A stretch of 64,000 bases of DNA from Nymphaea colorata. Its lineage: Eukaryota; Streptophyta; Magnoliopsida; Nymphaeales; Nymphaeaceae. Position numbers and translations under genes: made by a program. Shown piece by piece: positions 31,500-45,427 of the stretch (positions are counted from its first letter, which is position 1; each line of letters begins with the position of its first letter). The notes below the pieces were generated by a model. The model ran no database searches. It had not been told where the DNA came from and was given only the letters and a program-made list of their open reading frames with translations. Location of the stretch: assembly GCF_008831285.2 (NCBI RefSeq), contig NC_045150.1, positions 6,274,001 through 6,338,000 of the forward strand. Reading direction: 5' to 3'.

Positions 31500-32135
31500 T
31501 GCGGTTTGGTGCTTTGTGTCAACGTGGTAATAGCGGAGGGATCGGGATGAGGTGGGGGGGGCGCTCCGGCATCTTTATCTTGTGGGACCCACCGAGAAGG
31601 AGATAACGCCACGTGGACTCGCACTAAATGGGGGGGTAGGCCGGGTGGGGCCCGCTCGCTGCATCGTCCAACCAACGCGCCAGCTAAGGCAAAGTGCCTG
31701 GCAGGCGGGCATGTTCGGTTTTGGACTTTTTTGTTCACGATCCAACGGTCCAAAAACGATATGCTTTACACGTGGTGCCCGATGAGTGGAACTACGTCAT
31801 CACTGTAAGAACCTCCCTTTCTTTGGCCCATTACTGGTGGGGCCCGCAGATTCGACCTCAGCTCCGCCCCCAACAAATCATGGGGCCCACATCCTTTGGC
31901 GTCCAATGGGAACCTGCCGCCTGTGTGTCGGCATCGGGCCTTGTGGGTCCCGCACGGAGCCGCGTAGTCAATACGGCAACCAATGGGAGGAGCGGCTGCC
32001 CGGCTGTTCCGGGCAGGGAGGGTCGAACTGGTAGGTGCTGACCGGGCTGCCCGTAACCTCGTATTTGTTACGAGCCGCCGAGTTCGATCGCTCAACACGC
32101 AATTGAAAGCAACGAGTCCCTCCTCCTCTCTCTCG
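31500..32135. promoter_or_regulatory. GC-rich island with G-boxes; possible promoter, no gene found
   Basis: About 640 bp of high GC in AT-rich surroundings. CACGTG G-boxes are at 31610-31615 and 31769-31774, an as-1-like TGACGTAG (minus strand) at 31793-31800, and GGGGCCC/GGGCCCAC words recur (about 31647, 31841, 31881). Open frames on both strands show no family signature. It could be the promoter of an unrecognised transcript, or a remnant of a GC-rich transposon. Confidence 0.35.
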
Positions 32136-32769
32136 TCTGTGTTGAAGATCTTATTGAAAGGAACGTTACAGAAGGTAGCTTATACCGACGATTAATCGAG
32201 AAGCCAATTTTTTTATGATAAAAAATAACAGTGATTAGATTTGTTCTTTTAGAAATTTCAATTCTCAAATCAATGAAAAACTTAATATTTTACTTTTTAA
32301 AAATGATTACATGAAAGCTATGGTCGAATTTTGTTGGCAAATTAAGTTTTTCCTCTTAGAACTTTTTTGACATCGATTAAAAAAATTTTACTTAATTTTT
32401 TAACATTACTAATGGAACCCGTTATTTGGTTATAATTAACAATACGAATTAATAAGTGCGCATGGTCAGATCCTATAGGTGCGTATTTTAACGATGTTGA
32501 AAAGTTAATTCATTTTTTTAACTGATATTATCCTTGAAATTTCGATCTATGGAGAATTCATGGCCAAGGGAACAAGAACAACATAGAGTTAAAATGAACT
32601 TACTGTTTCCTTTATCTATTTGGCGTAAACATTTCGGATCCTTTTGGACTTTTTTCCATGAAGAGGAAGCTAGAAGATACTATGGGAAAGTACTTGGTGT
32701 GTAAGAATGGAAGGACATCACTAGTATCTTGAAGACTTGAACCATATACACGATATCTTGTTTTCTATG

Positions 32770-32801
<32 letters not shown>

Positions 32802-35347
32802 CACACACAGATAACTTGTTATAAATTAATGGATATATAGCACGGATATTCTTCACCATCCAATTGATCTAATTAATGAATCTGAATTGTCTGCCAAAAT
32901 ACTCTATTTCTTTAGGGTGAAGCACCAAAAAATAAGTAAAATAAACAGTAATCTTGTGAGAGAAGACATGAGGGGAAGGAGGTTCCCTGAAAATGCCAAA
33001 ACCTCCTTTCTGGAGTGAAGGGCTGCTTTACGACTTATGTGGGGAGTGGAGCACCCATCAACTACAGTATCATGCATCCACCGTTTGCAGTTCAGAGGAG
33101 TAGCACCTATAAAAATTGAACGACCAAACATTTACTGGCCTATCAGTGTGACCAGCTATACTATACACCTTAAAAAGTTGATATGATCTTAGAATATGGA
33201 AGGATTTGGATTGCCCCAGAAGATTGAACATCTTGACTGGGTCGGACAAGGACAGACTTCAGGAGATGGACCTTGGTTTGTTTATTTCATGAGAGGATAA
33301 TGATGTACATTGAAGTGGGAGACACATGGGACCAACATAGAGGGAGTGGTTTTAGCTGATTTAGTCCCACTCGCGTTTGAAATTAAGGCATATATGGGGA
33401 GAGCAACGAAGTGGAATCTCACTGTGATGTGTGCTTGGGCTCGGCATAGAAATTGGTCTACCTTTTCAAATTTCAGATAGGAACAAGTAACAAACATGTA
33501 CGGAAGGATCAAATGATATAGTAATCGAGTTACTGTATTGAAGCAGTATTTTACTAGGGATGCCGATGGATTAGATTTGAATCAGACAATGCTCTTCATG
33601 GTATCCGCCTTTTCAGATATTCATATATTCAAATTTCAAACTCGAAAAAAGAAAGGTCCTCTTTGAATCTGAATCTGATTTAAATATGATTGTTACATTC
33701 ATATCCAAATTTAATATTTTGAATCAAATTTGACTGATTTTCAAAATGTAAGAGCATTTGATATTGGATATTTATCTAAAACTAAATCCGCTCAAATATT
33801 TATGTATATCTGAATCTGATCAGATGTCATTTCTTAAATCCAAATCTGATCTGATATCTTAGTCAGATATTAATTTTTTTTTTCATATCTGATTTTTTTT
33901 CGCTAGGGTTCGGTTAGATATCCAAACCAAATTGGATATATTGACTTCCCCCAGTGCTCTCTCACTTCCTTTCTCTTTCTTACATGCACATACACATATG
34001 CATGCATGCACACGACTGCACACCTATTAGTCACAATCTTAATTTCTAGATACGCCCCATGTAGACTAGCGGTGTAACCACATTGTGACTGGTGTGGGCA
34101 TATATATATATATATATATATATGCCCCACCAGATTTGACTATTTTTAAACAAGTGCCCCTCCAACATATTTGTCTGCCTCCACTACTGATATAGACATG
34201 TGCTAAACTTGTGCCAAGGAAGTAGCTTTTATTCAAACTTAGCGAGTGATTATCATATTCTTTGTGCTGCAGGCTATATAAGTATATATACACACAAATA
34301 TATTATATATATGTTATAGGTTTTGTCATTCACATAAAGAAATTCAATGGCTTAATTTGCATTACATATCGATAGTGAAAAACTTAAACTTGTTTTGCTA
34401 AGTTAAATCGAGCTGCACATGCTTCTTACAGAAAACAAGTTCTAAAATATACCAGGAAAATCAATGTGGACTGCAAAGAAATTATGGGCTATGCTTTACT
34501 TTTTTGGAGATAGATACACTCCTGCCTGTGTACGCATGCGCATGTCATGCATTATTAAAAATACATGGGAATTTTAGCATAAGTTGTTTTAATAAAATAA
34601 TTTACCTCCTAAGCCCAACGTGCGTACGCAATTCTGATGATCTGTCTATCTCATGCAAGTTATTGAGATGCAATTGTTTACATTAATTGTCACCCAACAA
34701 TTGTTTAATTCTTGTTTTGCTTTGTCTGATGTTTTCCATTAGTACAACTGTTATGTAAGTATACATTAATTATTGAATGATAGCATTAAGAAAATTTTAT
34801 GATGTAATACAATTGGAATATAATTTATTTTGTTCTTCTAGAACTTTAAACAATGGAAATTTCAAGTTTAGGTGCTTTCTAGTTGATGCTGAACAATCGG
34901 CACCATTATATAGAGTTTTCATATAAAACAATAATTTGAAGGAGATATTGTTCTTTATAATGAAAAAGATAAATATACAATTTATCCAAGTTTGGGGAAA
35001 TTTTAAATGTTGTATATTTCGGTAACAGCGTGGTAAGTTAAAGGAAAATAGCATATGTGCATAAATTAGTAAAATCTTTTTCCTAAGGACTTCGCTTTAG
35101 ACATTTTCTTCTCCCCCCATTTGGACTGGCATGCGTCTAACTTATTCATCTCACTTTAGACTTCAACATGTCACTCTGGAAACCTAGCATCGATTTGATA
35201 TAAGTTCGGCGGAGGTCAGTTTGCAAGTTAATGCGTTTCAATGATGTAACTCCCTCATATACATTTTTACTAAAGTAAGAAATTTTGGTCCTTTGGATAG
35301 TACTCCAATCCATCTTTCCAAAGTAAGGACAATGTTTAGGTTATGCA

Positions 35348-35384
<37 letters not shown>
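32136..35384. other. Intergenic, repeat-rich
   Basis: (TA)n tracts at about 32768-32798 and 34098-34122. At about 33555-33955 a stretch rich in ATCTGAATCTGAT words begins TAGGGATGCCGATGGATTAG and ends near CCAATTTGG...ATATTGACTTCCCCC, roughly inverted, suggesting a decayed TIR element of about 400 bp; no target duplication was found. No coding exon recognised. Confidence 0.35.
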
Positions 35385-35385
<1 letters not shown>

Positions 35386-35575
35386 TGGTTAGCATGCAAC
35401 TGGTCGGACAGGAAGGAGTGTTATACGCTTGTCCTCAGTTCGATTCTTGGAGGACACTTTCTACTGGTAGAGCCGGAAATTTTGGTTGGAATGTCATTAA
35501 TTTAATAACTTCAATCCCTCAGGGGCTCTTATACATACAAACAATTAAAGATTTCAAAACAACAATAGGAAAATA
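35385..35575 (+). mobile_element. Possible tRNA-derived SINE
   Basis: A near A-box TGGTTAGCATG (35386-35396) and a perfect B-box GTTCGATTC (35438-35446) have spacing usable by RNA polymerase III; an A-rich tail follows at about 35540-35577. It is preceded by a (CT)n tract. Flanking repeats were not established, so the call is tentative. Confidence 0.3.
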
Positions 35576-38500
35576 AACATATTTTGTGAGGCTAATGTGA
35601 CAGAGTTTTGGCCTCCTTCTTGGGTAGCAAGGCGTGTATTAACGACATTCTCGGTTTGATTACAAAGGATATTATCCTGATGGTATTGAGAAGTATTGAT
35701 TTGGGTTGATGATAGCCGCTTTTGAGGCTAATGTGACTGGGTTTTAACTTCTCTCTCTCTCTCTCTCTATGAATAATGAATATGTGCATGGTACTATTGA
35801 CACGGATGTGTTTTTGTGTGTGTGTGTGTGTATGCATGCACGATCACGTGCATGATTATGCATGTCATGGCGTGGAAGGGTCTCATCCACCACTTGGGCA
35901 ATAATGGTCAAGTGCTGTCTTTTATCTTTTAAAGCTCCCCATACGACATGGCCCATTTAGCCTTCTTTTTTTCTGCCTTTTGTGCTTCCACCCCCATCAT
36001 GTGACCCATATTGCCATCCCCTTTTGCCTTCTTGTGCCAACTCAACTCCCCATTATTGAAAGGGATCGAGCAAATTGTAGAAAAGGCAGTGACATCAAAA
36101 GCTGGGGATAACATGAACTCAGCTGAGTTCACTGTATGGATCGCCATCCGTCCTATGGGTCCCCTTCTTTTTGGACCATTAGCTCGTCTCTCGCTTTTAT
36201 CCAAAATTAATTGAACAAGAAAGAATCCAACTGCTAGTTGAACTGTTAAATTACCAATTTCTCTTCCATCGCGACTAGCTAGCTAGCATTTTGGCTTGCT
36301 CATTCTGCTCCTGCTGATCTTCTCCATCTCCTGTTTTTTTGTGGTTTTAGGACCTACTGGCTTATAAGATTTTAAAAAGAGGTTTTACCCACCAACCCCA
36401 CAAGGATAACCAACCAGAAATGATGTTTTCTGTTAACTTATTTCATGTTAATTTCTAGGTGAGCAAAGGAGACCCACCGTCCGTCTAAATGCCAAAGCCC
36501 CCACCCAATTCCTCATCCCTTTAGGGTATAGGACCTACGTTCCGAACCTCTGGGTGCTCCCCCTTCCCTTGCTTCAACTTGTGGATCAGTAGCTACCCTT
36601 TTGCAGCACAGAGGGTTGATGCCACAAAAATTGGAAACCATCTTTTGATTTTTGGAGAATTATGCAAGTAAAATGTAGATGAATACTGTGAATGTCTCCC
36701 AAAGATTGAGACGCATTTATTATTAGGACATATTTATGGAACACTTTATTTTAACAAACATAGCATTATGATTACCATATGCCCTGATAGGATGCATACG
36801 TGTTCACGGGCACACATAACTTTACTATTACCAAATGCCATTGTAGGACACATAGGTGTTCATGCAAGGAGCCATAAATTTGGCCAAGGGGGCACTCACT
36901 AAAAATCTTAAGACACGATGAAATAATTGAAGGGCACTAGACAAATAATTCAGGGGCAGAGACTAAACAAATTGTTGGAAGCTACCAATGTAAAAATAAT
37001 TAAATTTTGTGAGACTGTGTGGGCAACTGCCTATATTGGCCCATATGAGCCTCCACCCCGTGTTCATGGTGCACATGCAGCACAAGAAAGAGAGAGTACT
37101 TGTCAGATTAATTTATTAAGGCCTGAGAAGCGTAGGGTTCACAAAGTGACTACAAAGTTTTTACTGTAATGTGATGTTCCATACTGCAATGTTGGTATCG
37201 TCATAGACATCCGCATCAATGATCCCTCAAGTCTGGGAGCACAAAAGACCTTCCCAACACGTGATGTCAATGCGTGGTGATGTTGCTCTTGTTCGCTCAT
37301 GACAATAACACATGCCACGCCTCTACTTCAGTATTATAATATGTTTATCTCATAATCCTGCATTGTTCGTTGTTGTTGACAAAGAACAGAGAACATCCCT
37401 GTCACTTGGGGATTTCTGTTCCCGGTTTTCTTTTAACAATGACTGATCTCCTCGTGTGCATGAGTAGGATTGTTGGCTGTGACCCACTAATGCTTGTAAC
37501 TGGCTTTTTTTAATGACTCTCTCTCTCTCTCTCTTTCTTTCTTTTAAATTAGGATACTGACCTTGTGCATGTTTATTTTTTATATAAGGATTAGAATTGA
37601 CCCTTCCTTTATTTACATATTGTTGAGTCTAGTTTGTTGTACTTAACTTATGCCTTTTTAGTGTCTCAATGAGACTTAATTTATAGGCTAGACCATGAAG
37701 TTTAAGTGGTCTTTGTCTGTTTCATTCTCGATGTGGACTGCCTCAAAAAGTGTAGACAAGCCCCAGTTTTTGAGATCTGCAGTCCCTTATCCTTGTTGGC
37801 TCCTTTGACCGCCCATTACTTACCAATAAAAAGGCTTTAGTACATAAAATACTAGTTCTTGGCACTTATCTCACAAATCTAGTAGTCTGGCTTAAGCAAT
37901 AATTGACTCACTTTCGGCAACTCAATCGGTTGGCAGTTTTTCTTTTTCTAATATTTATGTAGGAGAAAGTACCTTCAGGATAAAAACTCCCAAAGCCATA
38001 CCCTTATGCCTCAAAGGTTCTTAGTTACTTCAGACCTTTGGTAGACCTATGGTAAACGTTTCAACTTAAGTGTCATGTTTGCTACAATTTGCAGCTCATA
38101 GAAATAATGCATTGGAACATGACAACAGTCACATGATTGACATACAAAGACTGACTTTTGCAACTGAGATACACTCTCCGAGTGGGTCCTCATGATCTGC
38201 AAAGATGGTGTTTTAAATTTGAAGCTTAATTCTCTGGTCATCCAATGGAAACAGATTGCAAAAGGGAGAAGATGAAAAGAAAGGGGTAAACATTTTTCAA
38301 AAAGATTTGGAATTCCTTTTCCTTTCTTCAAGTTTTTAGTGCGTACATATTTGTAGTCCCCTACCTTTCTTCATTTGATCAAAGAGGGAGGTTGGGTGGG
38401 GTGGGTGTGGGGGGTGGAAGAGAACGTGGGTGTAGCCCACACCTGCTCCCTCTCCATGCATGTCTTTGCTTTTATGGAGTAAGTCAATGCTCAACTTGTC

Positions 38501-39589
38501 ATGGGCAATCCTGATCACGTGTCCAACATCTCTCAATCGCACACATTAGTCAAAGATTTGGTTGTTGAAGATCAGATACAAATTAACAAAAGTGAAACAC
38601 ATTGTGCACTTTGCACTAGTTAGTGGAGCAAGCATAGCAACTTAATCTGCATGAGAAGATATTTAATAACTATAACCATTTGTTATGAACTAACGATGTC
38701 TGTTGTGCATTGATTGGTTTCATTTCATGGGGTCTAGTGTACTTAGTTTTTCAATGTGTAACACTAAATATGTCATACAAAATTTCAATGTGTGTTTCAC
38801 ATTCATTATTGATCTTTCTTCCTTACTCATGCTTAATTGATTGCAGTATTGGATATATTTTGAGCAGCTGATCCGCTACTTATAGATTGAGGTAACATGA
38901 CAAACTAACATTTTTTTTTGTGACGTAGAATTCACCTAAAATGTTAAAAGTTTGAGAGAAAACATTTTTGTGTCTCTACAACCTCTCTCAAAAGAGACTA
39001 GAAATCATTACTTATTTCTGATCATTGTATTATATATCAACTTATAGTTTGTGCAAATATATATCAACTCATAGTTTGTGCAATGTGGTGTGTGGTACGA
39101 CTCATGTATTATGACAAAATTTTCTTGTTGTTGTAAGTGGGCACATATCTAAGCACTGACACTCTTGTTATCATTGTTTTTCTATGTCCTTCAATTGTAT
39201 CAAAGGATCAATAAGATTTTACACCTACTTTCACGTATGGATCACATTTTTTAATTTATATAGGTTTATTTTGCTTCTCTTTTGTACATGCAAAACCAGA
39301 TAAGGCTTCTTACAGAACAAATGCAAGTTCTCCTTCAATATTAGAAGTTCATTACAAAATTCTTTTTAATTGTTAAAATTAGCATAATATCATTAATGCA
39401 TTAAGTTGATTTGTTCTGCTATGCGCGACAATATTTCTCATGTGCTATCACTAACTTTAGGAAGAGTCCATTATGCAGGAGTTCATGTATGGAATCTGCT
39501 CGACATGTCTTCCCATTTTGATGCTCATGTATCAAGTTTGAATATGCTATACAACATATTGCTACTTGTTATCATATGAGCTCGATATC
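35576..39589. other. Intergenic, no gene recognised
   Basis: About 4 kb of AT-rich sequence with scattered CT and GT simple repeats. The stretch at 36880-36960 (GGGGGCACTCAC..., CAGGGGCAGAG) resembles hAT-type termini but could not be paired. No exon with a family signature seen. Confidence 0.4.
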
Positions 39590-42400
39590 TCAGAAGTAAT
39601 AATCCTTCCAGTCTATACGTATGTAAACAATAATGAATGGAAACCTGGAACTTCTTTTTTTTTGTTTGCAGTAATCTTTGTTTGTTTGTTTTGTTTTGTA
39701 TCATTTACATGGTTTTAGAACACATGTCTGTCGATCCTATCGCTTCATCGCATGACTTCATCATCAGTTGTACACCAAACCAACAACCAATACAACCTCA
39801 CATTCAGCTTCATCAGGTTTAGATACATCGTTGCAAGTTGGTGCCAACCTCACTTATCCATATTTCACACATAATAGTGACAACTCTGGAGATGTGTTAA
39901 TTATAAGTCCTTTAACATAAGGTAATTACATTGCTTGCAGTTGATTCATGACAATGACACTGATTGCCAAGAATAAGTTTGTGTTTGTTAATGAATCTCT
40001 TCTTCAACTTGATCCTTCCAGCACTAATTGCACACTTTGGGATCATCATAAGATGGTGGTTTTGTCATCCATTGTTAATTCATTGTCCCAAGAAATTATA
40101 TAAAGTATAATCTAATGCAACCACTCCAAGGGAGGTGTGGTTGGAACTCAAAGAGATTTACAAGAGCAACCTAGATATACCTGATGAAGTTTAAAACTGA
40201 AACAAGAAGTTTGCTTCAAATATTCATAACAGTAGTTCAAAACAAGTATAACACTCATATTCTAAAATTATGAATAAAGATTGGCAAATAGCTCCTTCAA
40301 ACAAACTTAAAACATTCCTTTTGCAAAACAGGTATTGTTCATGATCAACATTCCTATCCACACGCTCCACAACATAATGGAGTGGTGGAAAGGAATCATC
40401 ACCATATTCTCAATGTTGCAATAGCTTAAAATTTTTATAAGGAGTACCTTAAAAATTCTAGGATGAATGTCTTTTTATGGTCACTTATCTCACAAATCAC
40501 ACATCTATAAATTTGTTGCATAGCTCAGCACTGTAAGAAAATCTGTTTGTTACATAACTGATCTCACTCCAAGATCCATGTTCGATGCTAGATCTTAGGA
40601 GTACATCAACACCAAAGCCTTTATGTACCAAACAGTTCCAATGACCAACCTTGTATAGAAATGCAATTGACTAATTGAAACCCATCAAGTACTCAAATAG
40701 CATTGAAACTATCCTCGAAATGACTAAACATGTGCATCCAATAATAGACAATCTATGTTGCTTGGTTCCACTGACCAACAAAACCACCATTTATGAGTCA
40801 CACTAAATGTTCAACTTAGGAGGTCATTAAGAGTGCACAAATCATCTATCCTCTTAGAGGAATTTTACCATAGAGTAACTAAATATCATTCAACTAATTT
40901 AGTAGCCTTAGACAACCAAGTTGTGAAACTAGGTACCTTCTAGGTAGTCATGTGAATTTCAACAATTTTTTCCTTCCACATAAAACATTCATTCTCTCAT
41001 TATCTCGGTTGAATGAGCCTTCAACCTTTGGCCAAGCAATGTAGCATCCAAACTGGGTTCAAACAACGCCAACTAAAAGTGCAAAACTTGAAGGCAATGA
41101 TACTTGGATGCTAATCGACCACCAAAGTGACATAACTCCCATTGGTTGCCAATGGTCTATCGCTCTTATAAAAAGTATAAATCCAATAATGATGTTGAAT
41201 GCTTTAAGATGCGTTTAGTTGCAAGGGGATATGCGCAAATTGAGGGACTAGATTTTTGTGACACATGCACAAGATGTTAAAGCTAATCACCATGAAATGC
41301 CTTCTTTTGGATGCTACCTTGATGTCAGAGCCAAATGAATGTATATAATGTCTTTTCTTATGGCAATTTAGTTGAAGACATATACATGGAATTGCTATTA
41401 GGTTATGCAGACAAAGGAGAAACCAGAGTATGCAAGTTGCAAAAGTCACTTTATGATGTGCAGTAGTCCTCATGAAATCTGATTGCTAAATTTTCTTCAA
41501 CTATTTTATCTTTTGGTTTTCAGTAGTCCAAATATGACTATCAATTACTTACATACAGACTCATTTTGTTGTTATAGTATATGTGGATGATTTAGTTATA
41601 GTTTGTAATGATGAACAACTAATACAAAAGTTTAACGGCTACATGCACAACCAATTCAAGATGGGTTTGGAAGGGCTCAAGTACATGTGATATACTTGAC
41701 AAAACAATTTGCACAATGTGAAGCCATCAAATGTTCTTATGGATCAACATTTGAACCTTTTGGCAAGTGAAGGAGAACCTACACAAGGTCCTACTATTTA
41801 CTGTTGATTGATAAGAGGTCTAAGTTTAACTCACAACTGTACTTTCACATGTCATGTTTGTTCTCCACTCATTGAGCATATTTATGTGATACATTAGTGT
41901 GGTATGACAAAGCTCTTAGGTTGCTTAGTTATCTAAAAAAATATCTCAACCAGGGAATTTTATTTCCAACAGAAAGAGAGTTTTTAGTTTATAGCATATA
42001 GTCATGCAGATTGTGGAGCCTACAAAATACACATTGTTCAGTAACTGGCTATTGCATTTTTTTTTTGTGCTTTAATCTCATGGAAAACAAAAGAAGCATC
42101 AAGCTATCTCATCATTTTCAACAAAATTTGAGTATCGAGCTTTGGTATATATGGCATGTGAAATAATGTGGCTTAAAGGACTATAGAGTGCTTGCAAGTG
42201 CAAGTTAATAGATCAACAAAACTACTTTTTGACAATAATGGATGAGACCATGTTTGGAATTCCCTTGGCAGATCACAAACATTTTGATTTTCTTGCATTT
42301 GATTCTGTTATACATCATATCATTGTTTGTTTTAATATCATCTTGATATCTCTTCTACAATAATCCTTCAAGTGTATACAATGTAAATATTAATACTGTT
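39590..42400 (+). mobile_element. Decayed Ty1/copia retrotransposon with LTR traces
   Basis: A stretch at about 39560-39640 (GATATCTC...AATAATCCTTCCAGT.TATAC) is repeated at about 42310-42390 (GATATCTC...AATAATCCTTCAAGTGTATAC), the expected position of the two LTRs; both are degenerate and outer ends were not found. The left LTR appears to end TTTACA at 39709, directly followed by TGGTTTTAGAAC, a decayed primer-binding site for initiator tRNA-Met (TGGTATCAGAGC). The polyprotein remnant lies between. Confidence 0.65.
39950..42230 (+). pseudogene. Ty1/copia polyprotein remnant
   Basis: Plus strand, in order: a UBN2-type gag block MTLIAKNKFVFVNESLLQLD with SSIVNSLSQEI (about 39952-40105); integrase core end PHAPQHNGVVERNHHHILNV (about 40359-40420); the RT start with LVARGYAQIEGLDF (about 41216-41258), DIYMELLLGYADKGETRVCK and QKSLYDV (about 41379-41460), and the YVDD catalytic box (41580-41591); then ALRLLSYLKKYLNQGILFP and SVTGYCIF, the RNase H region (about 41910-42070). 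Protease and much of integrase are missing or unrecognisable. Many stops and frame changes make it inactive. The order gag-IN-RT-RH identifies copia. Confidence 0.82.
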
Positions 42401-44131
42401 TTGTCACAATCTATTTCCTTGTTTTCAATCATTATAGTTTTCCACATTTGCTCTATTTAGAGTAATGGTTATGTCATGTCACATACTTTAGTTCCATACC
42501 ATCACTGATCCAAGATTTTCTCTTATTAAATGATAGTGGCTGAAAAATCTCTTCATGAATCACGATAATCTAAGACTTCATGGCTAACTCAGGTTTATCT
42601 GGTTCATTACAAGATTGCATATCATACTTAATATTTTCATTTTAAGAAAATCATCCTTTAATTATTTTTTGTTGCATTTTATTTGTCTTACACTCATAAT
42701 TGAGTTCTCTACAAGGAATATATTTTCATAGCATCAATTTATGTTACGAAATTACACTTTTCTTCCTAGCCCTTATTTTTTACATTGATTGAAACATCAG
42801 GAACAAAACATGAAAATCCACAAGGTTTTAAATTACTGAGATCAAGTTATTTGTTAGTCCACAACTCATAGGTTGTTGAAGAAACAAATTTTGCATGGAC
42901 ACTATTGAAAGTATTAATAGTAGTCAATAAACAATTTTCTTGAAATGAAATTGTTAGACTAGCTTGCACCAGCATAAACTTGACTATTTTCATTGAGACT
43001 TTACTCAATTTTTTTTTATAGAAATCCTATTGGTTAATTATCTTTTTGTTGTCGATTATCTCCGAGTTTTTCAAACATATTTTGTACATCAATTAGTACT
43101 AAATTCAATATAATCAAATAGGAATGGCCATAATTATTACTAGAGTAGTATGTTCTTTACGTTGCTATTAATTAGTGGTGATGGCAAAATGTTCATTGCT
43201 ACAAATCTATCACCAAAAGTAAGATAGTTGACATAGCCATTACTAATTTTCCCGATGTTGATGATGGTTCTCACCTCACTTCCCTACAACAAACAACGTT
43301 ATCAGCTACAACTCCTAACATGGCCAATTAGTAAAACTCTAGCATTAGCTATGCCATTGCCAAAACTTACTTTGTGGCAAAAGGTTGTGCCATTGCCAAA
43401 ACTCACCTTCTAGTGATAATGATGCCATTGCAAAAAATTGCAATTTCTAACAACCAATATGACCATTGCTAAGATTGTTTTAGTATAACTGAGCAACCAC
43501 CTAGAAAATCATCAATGGCTATAAGTATTAACCATTTTAATATATACCTAGCAATGTAAGCAATTAGTATTGCACATAAATCTTAAAGAATAAGATGAAC
43601 TCATCTTTGAGCATTGACTAAAACTGACTGAGTTTTATTAATTTATAGTCTTTCCAATAGAAACTTATTATCTTTCTTGCTACAAAACATAATTGCCTAA
43701 AATACTAGAAAACCATTTGTCTAAAGCACAAAGAGAGAGAGAGAGAGAGATTCGTTTTGGAGAAGCAAAGGAGAATAAATTAGCCAAGTGTTCATTAACC
43801 AATTATAGAGACAATATATGACAACATCCAGCAGCTACATATGTGTGTGTGTGTGTGTGTGTGTGTAGTCAATGAATGATAATTATATATATATATAGCA
43901 GGCCCCACTTGTTGATCTTTGAAACAAATTCTGTTCGTAACTTCTGGGGTCACACATTTTCTCCAATGGTCAAAACCTAACCTGCATTTACCTGAACCAT
44001 CGCATGGGGGCGAAAAGAGAACAGAAATCTACATTAGTGCTTGGTGGTATTTTCAACCGTGGGCCCTTGTCAACTTACTTCTTTATTTTCACTTGGAAAT
44101 CGATTAACTCTTCTAAAATATCGTTAAAAGT

Positions 44132-44175
<44 letters not shown>

Positions 44176-44526
44176 CGAGCGAGGGAGAGAGAGATTGGTA
44201 AAAAACACACTTTGATTTTAATGTTTAAAATGTTTTTTTGGCAATCTACCCTTACTGATATGATCATAAAAATAGGTTGATGCACAACGTATATTAAGTT
44301 CATCGTTTTTTAGACAATGGCTCCCATAGCATCAATATTCTGATAATAAAAAATCCACATTTTTCATAAGGACAACTTCAATCAAACATGTTTTATATCA
44401 AAACATTTTTTATAAACATATTAAGATGTTTATATTTTATTTAAAATAATTTTTTGGCAAAAAATTAAAGGGTCTGGTTTTCATCTCAGACCTAAGCATC
44501 TGGTTTCTACCAATTTCTCTCAGCTG

Positions 44527-44580
<54 letters not shown>

Positions 44581-45427
44581 TGAATGATGTCACTGGTTTT
44601 TCTAGTCACCTAACCATCTAATTAATCAGGGTTGCTTGATCCATCATGATAGATGGTTAAGATAAAAACAAAGAGAAAAAGGCTATAGGTAATTTTTTTC
44701 CTTTAGTGTTAGTTTACACATTTTTCTTCTTGTTTCTCTTTTTACCGTCTGTTTGCTTAAGATGAATGGCATTGGTTTGATGGCTGTTAGCTTAGATTGC
44801 TAGGGTCATAATTTCCGACTATATATTTATAATTCTTCTATTGGCCAATTACATTATTTGAGTCTGCTTTGGCACACAATCATTGGTCCCTGCCGGCTGC
44901 TGGGGCACTTTAGTAACTTAATAAGTAAAGTTCCTCTTAGCCATGCAAAAAAGTCAAAAGAAAATTTTAAAAAGAGAGGCGGTGTGGATGAGATTGAGAA
45001 GGTGCTGTGGGTACAAAGACTTTATGACAAAGCTTTGATTGGCCAACCAAAAGTAAGGTGCATATAATTCAGGTGGACCAACCCATTAATGAAAATGTCC
45101 AAGCAGCAACACAACGCCTCCATTTATGAAATGCAGTACCAGTTTATGGCTAGCTACACAAATGCTTTTTTCCTCACCTCCAAACCCTAAAGTCTATAGC
45201 CCCTTGTGATGTTTAGGCTATAGTTGTCTTCTAAGTTATTGTTACATTGCCTCTTTACGATAATCCTTTTTTACTATGAAATTCATTCCTCACAACTGAA
45301 AACCACCGAATTAGTCTCTCTCTCTCTCTCTCTCTCCCCCCTCGCTCTCTCTTTGTCTCTCTTTCTCTCTCTCTCATGAAATATCTAGTGGATACTACCA
45401 AAGTGAGAAGAGATGCTTATTAGAACT
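42401..45427. other. Intergenic, microsatellite-rich
   Basis: No gene seen. Simple repeats: GA at about 43733-43750, GT at about 43842-43866, TA at about 44143-44172, CT then TA at about 44527-44578, CT at about 45317-45374. At 43180-43500 the words GCCATTGC and CATTGCCAAAA recur many times, like subterminal repeats of a CACTA or Mutator-type transposon, without identifiable ends. Confidence 0.4.

Noticed and set aside
31424-32195. Several open frames of 70-115 codons in the GC-rich island
   Set aside because: All frames are open because the sequence is GC-rich; no protein family pattern on either strand.
43180-43500. Possible CACTA or Mutator subterminal repeat array
   Set aside because: Recurring GCCATTGC words are present but no terminal inverted repeats or target duplication could be located.
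44858-45067. 69-codon open frame, plus strand
   Set aside because: No recognisable domain or supporting context.
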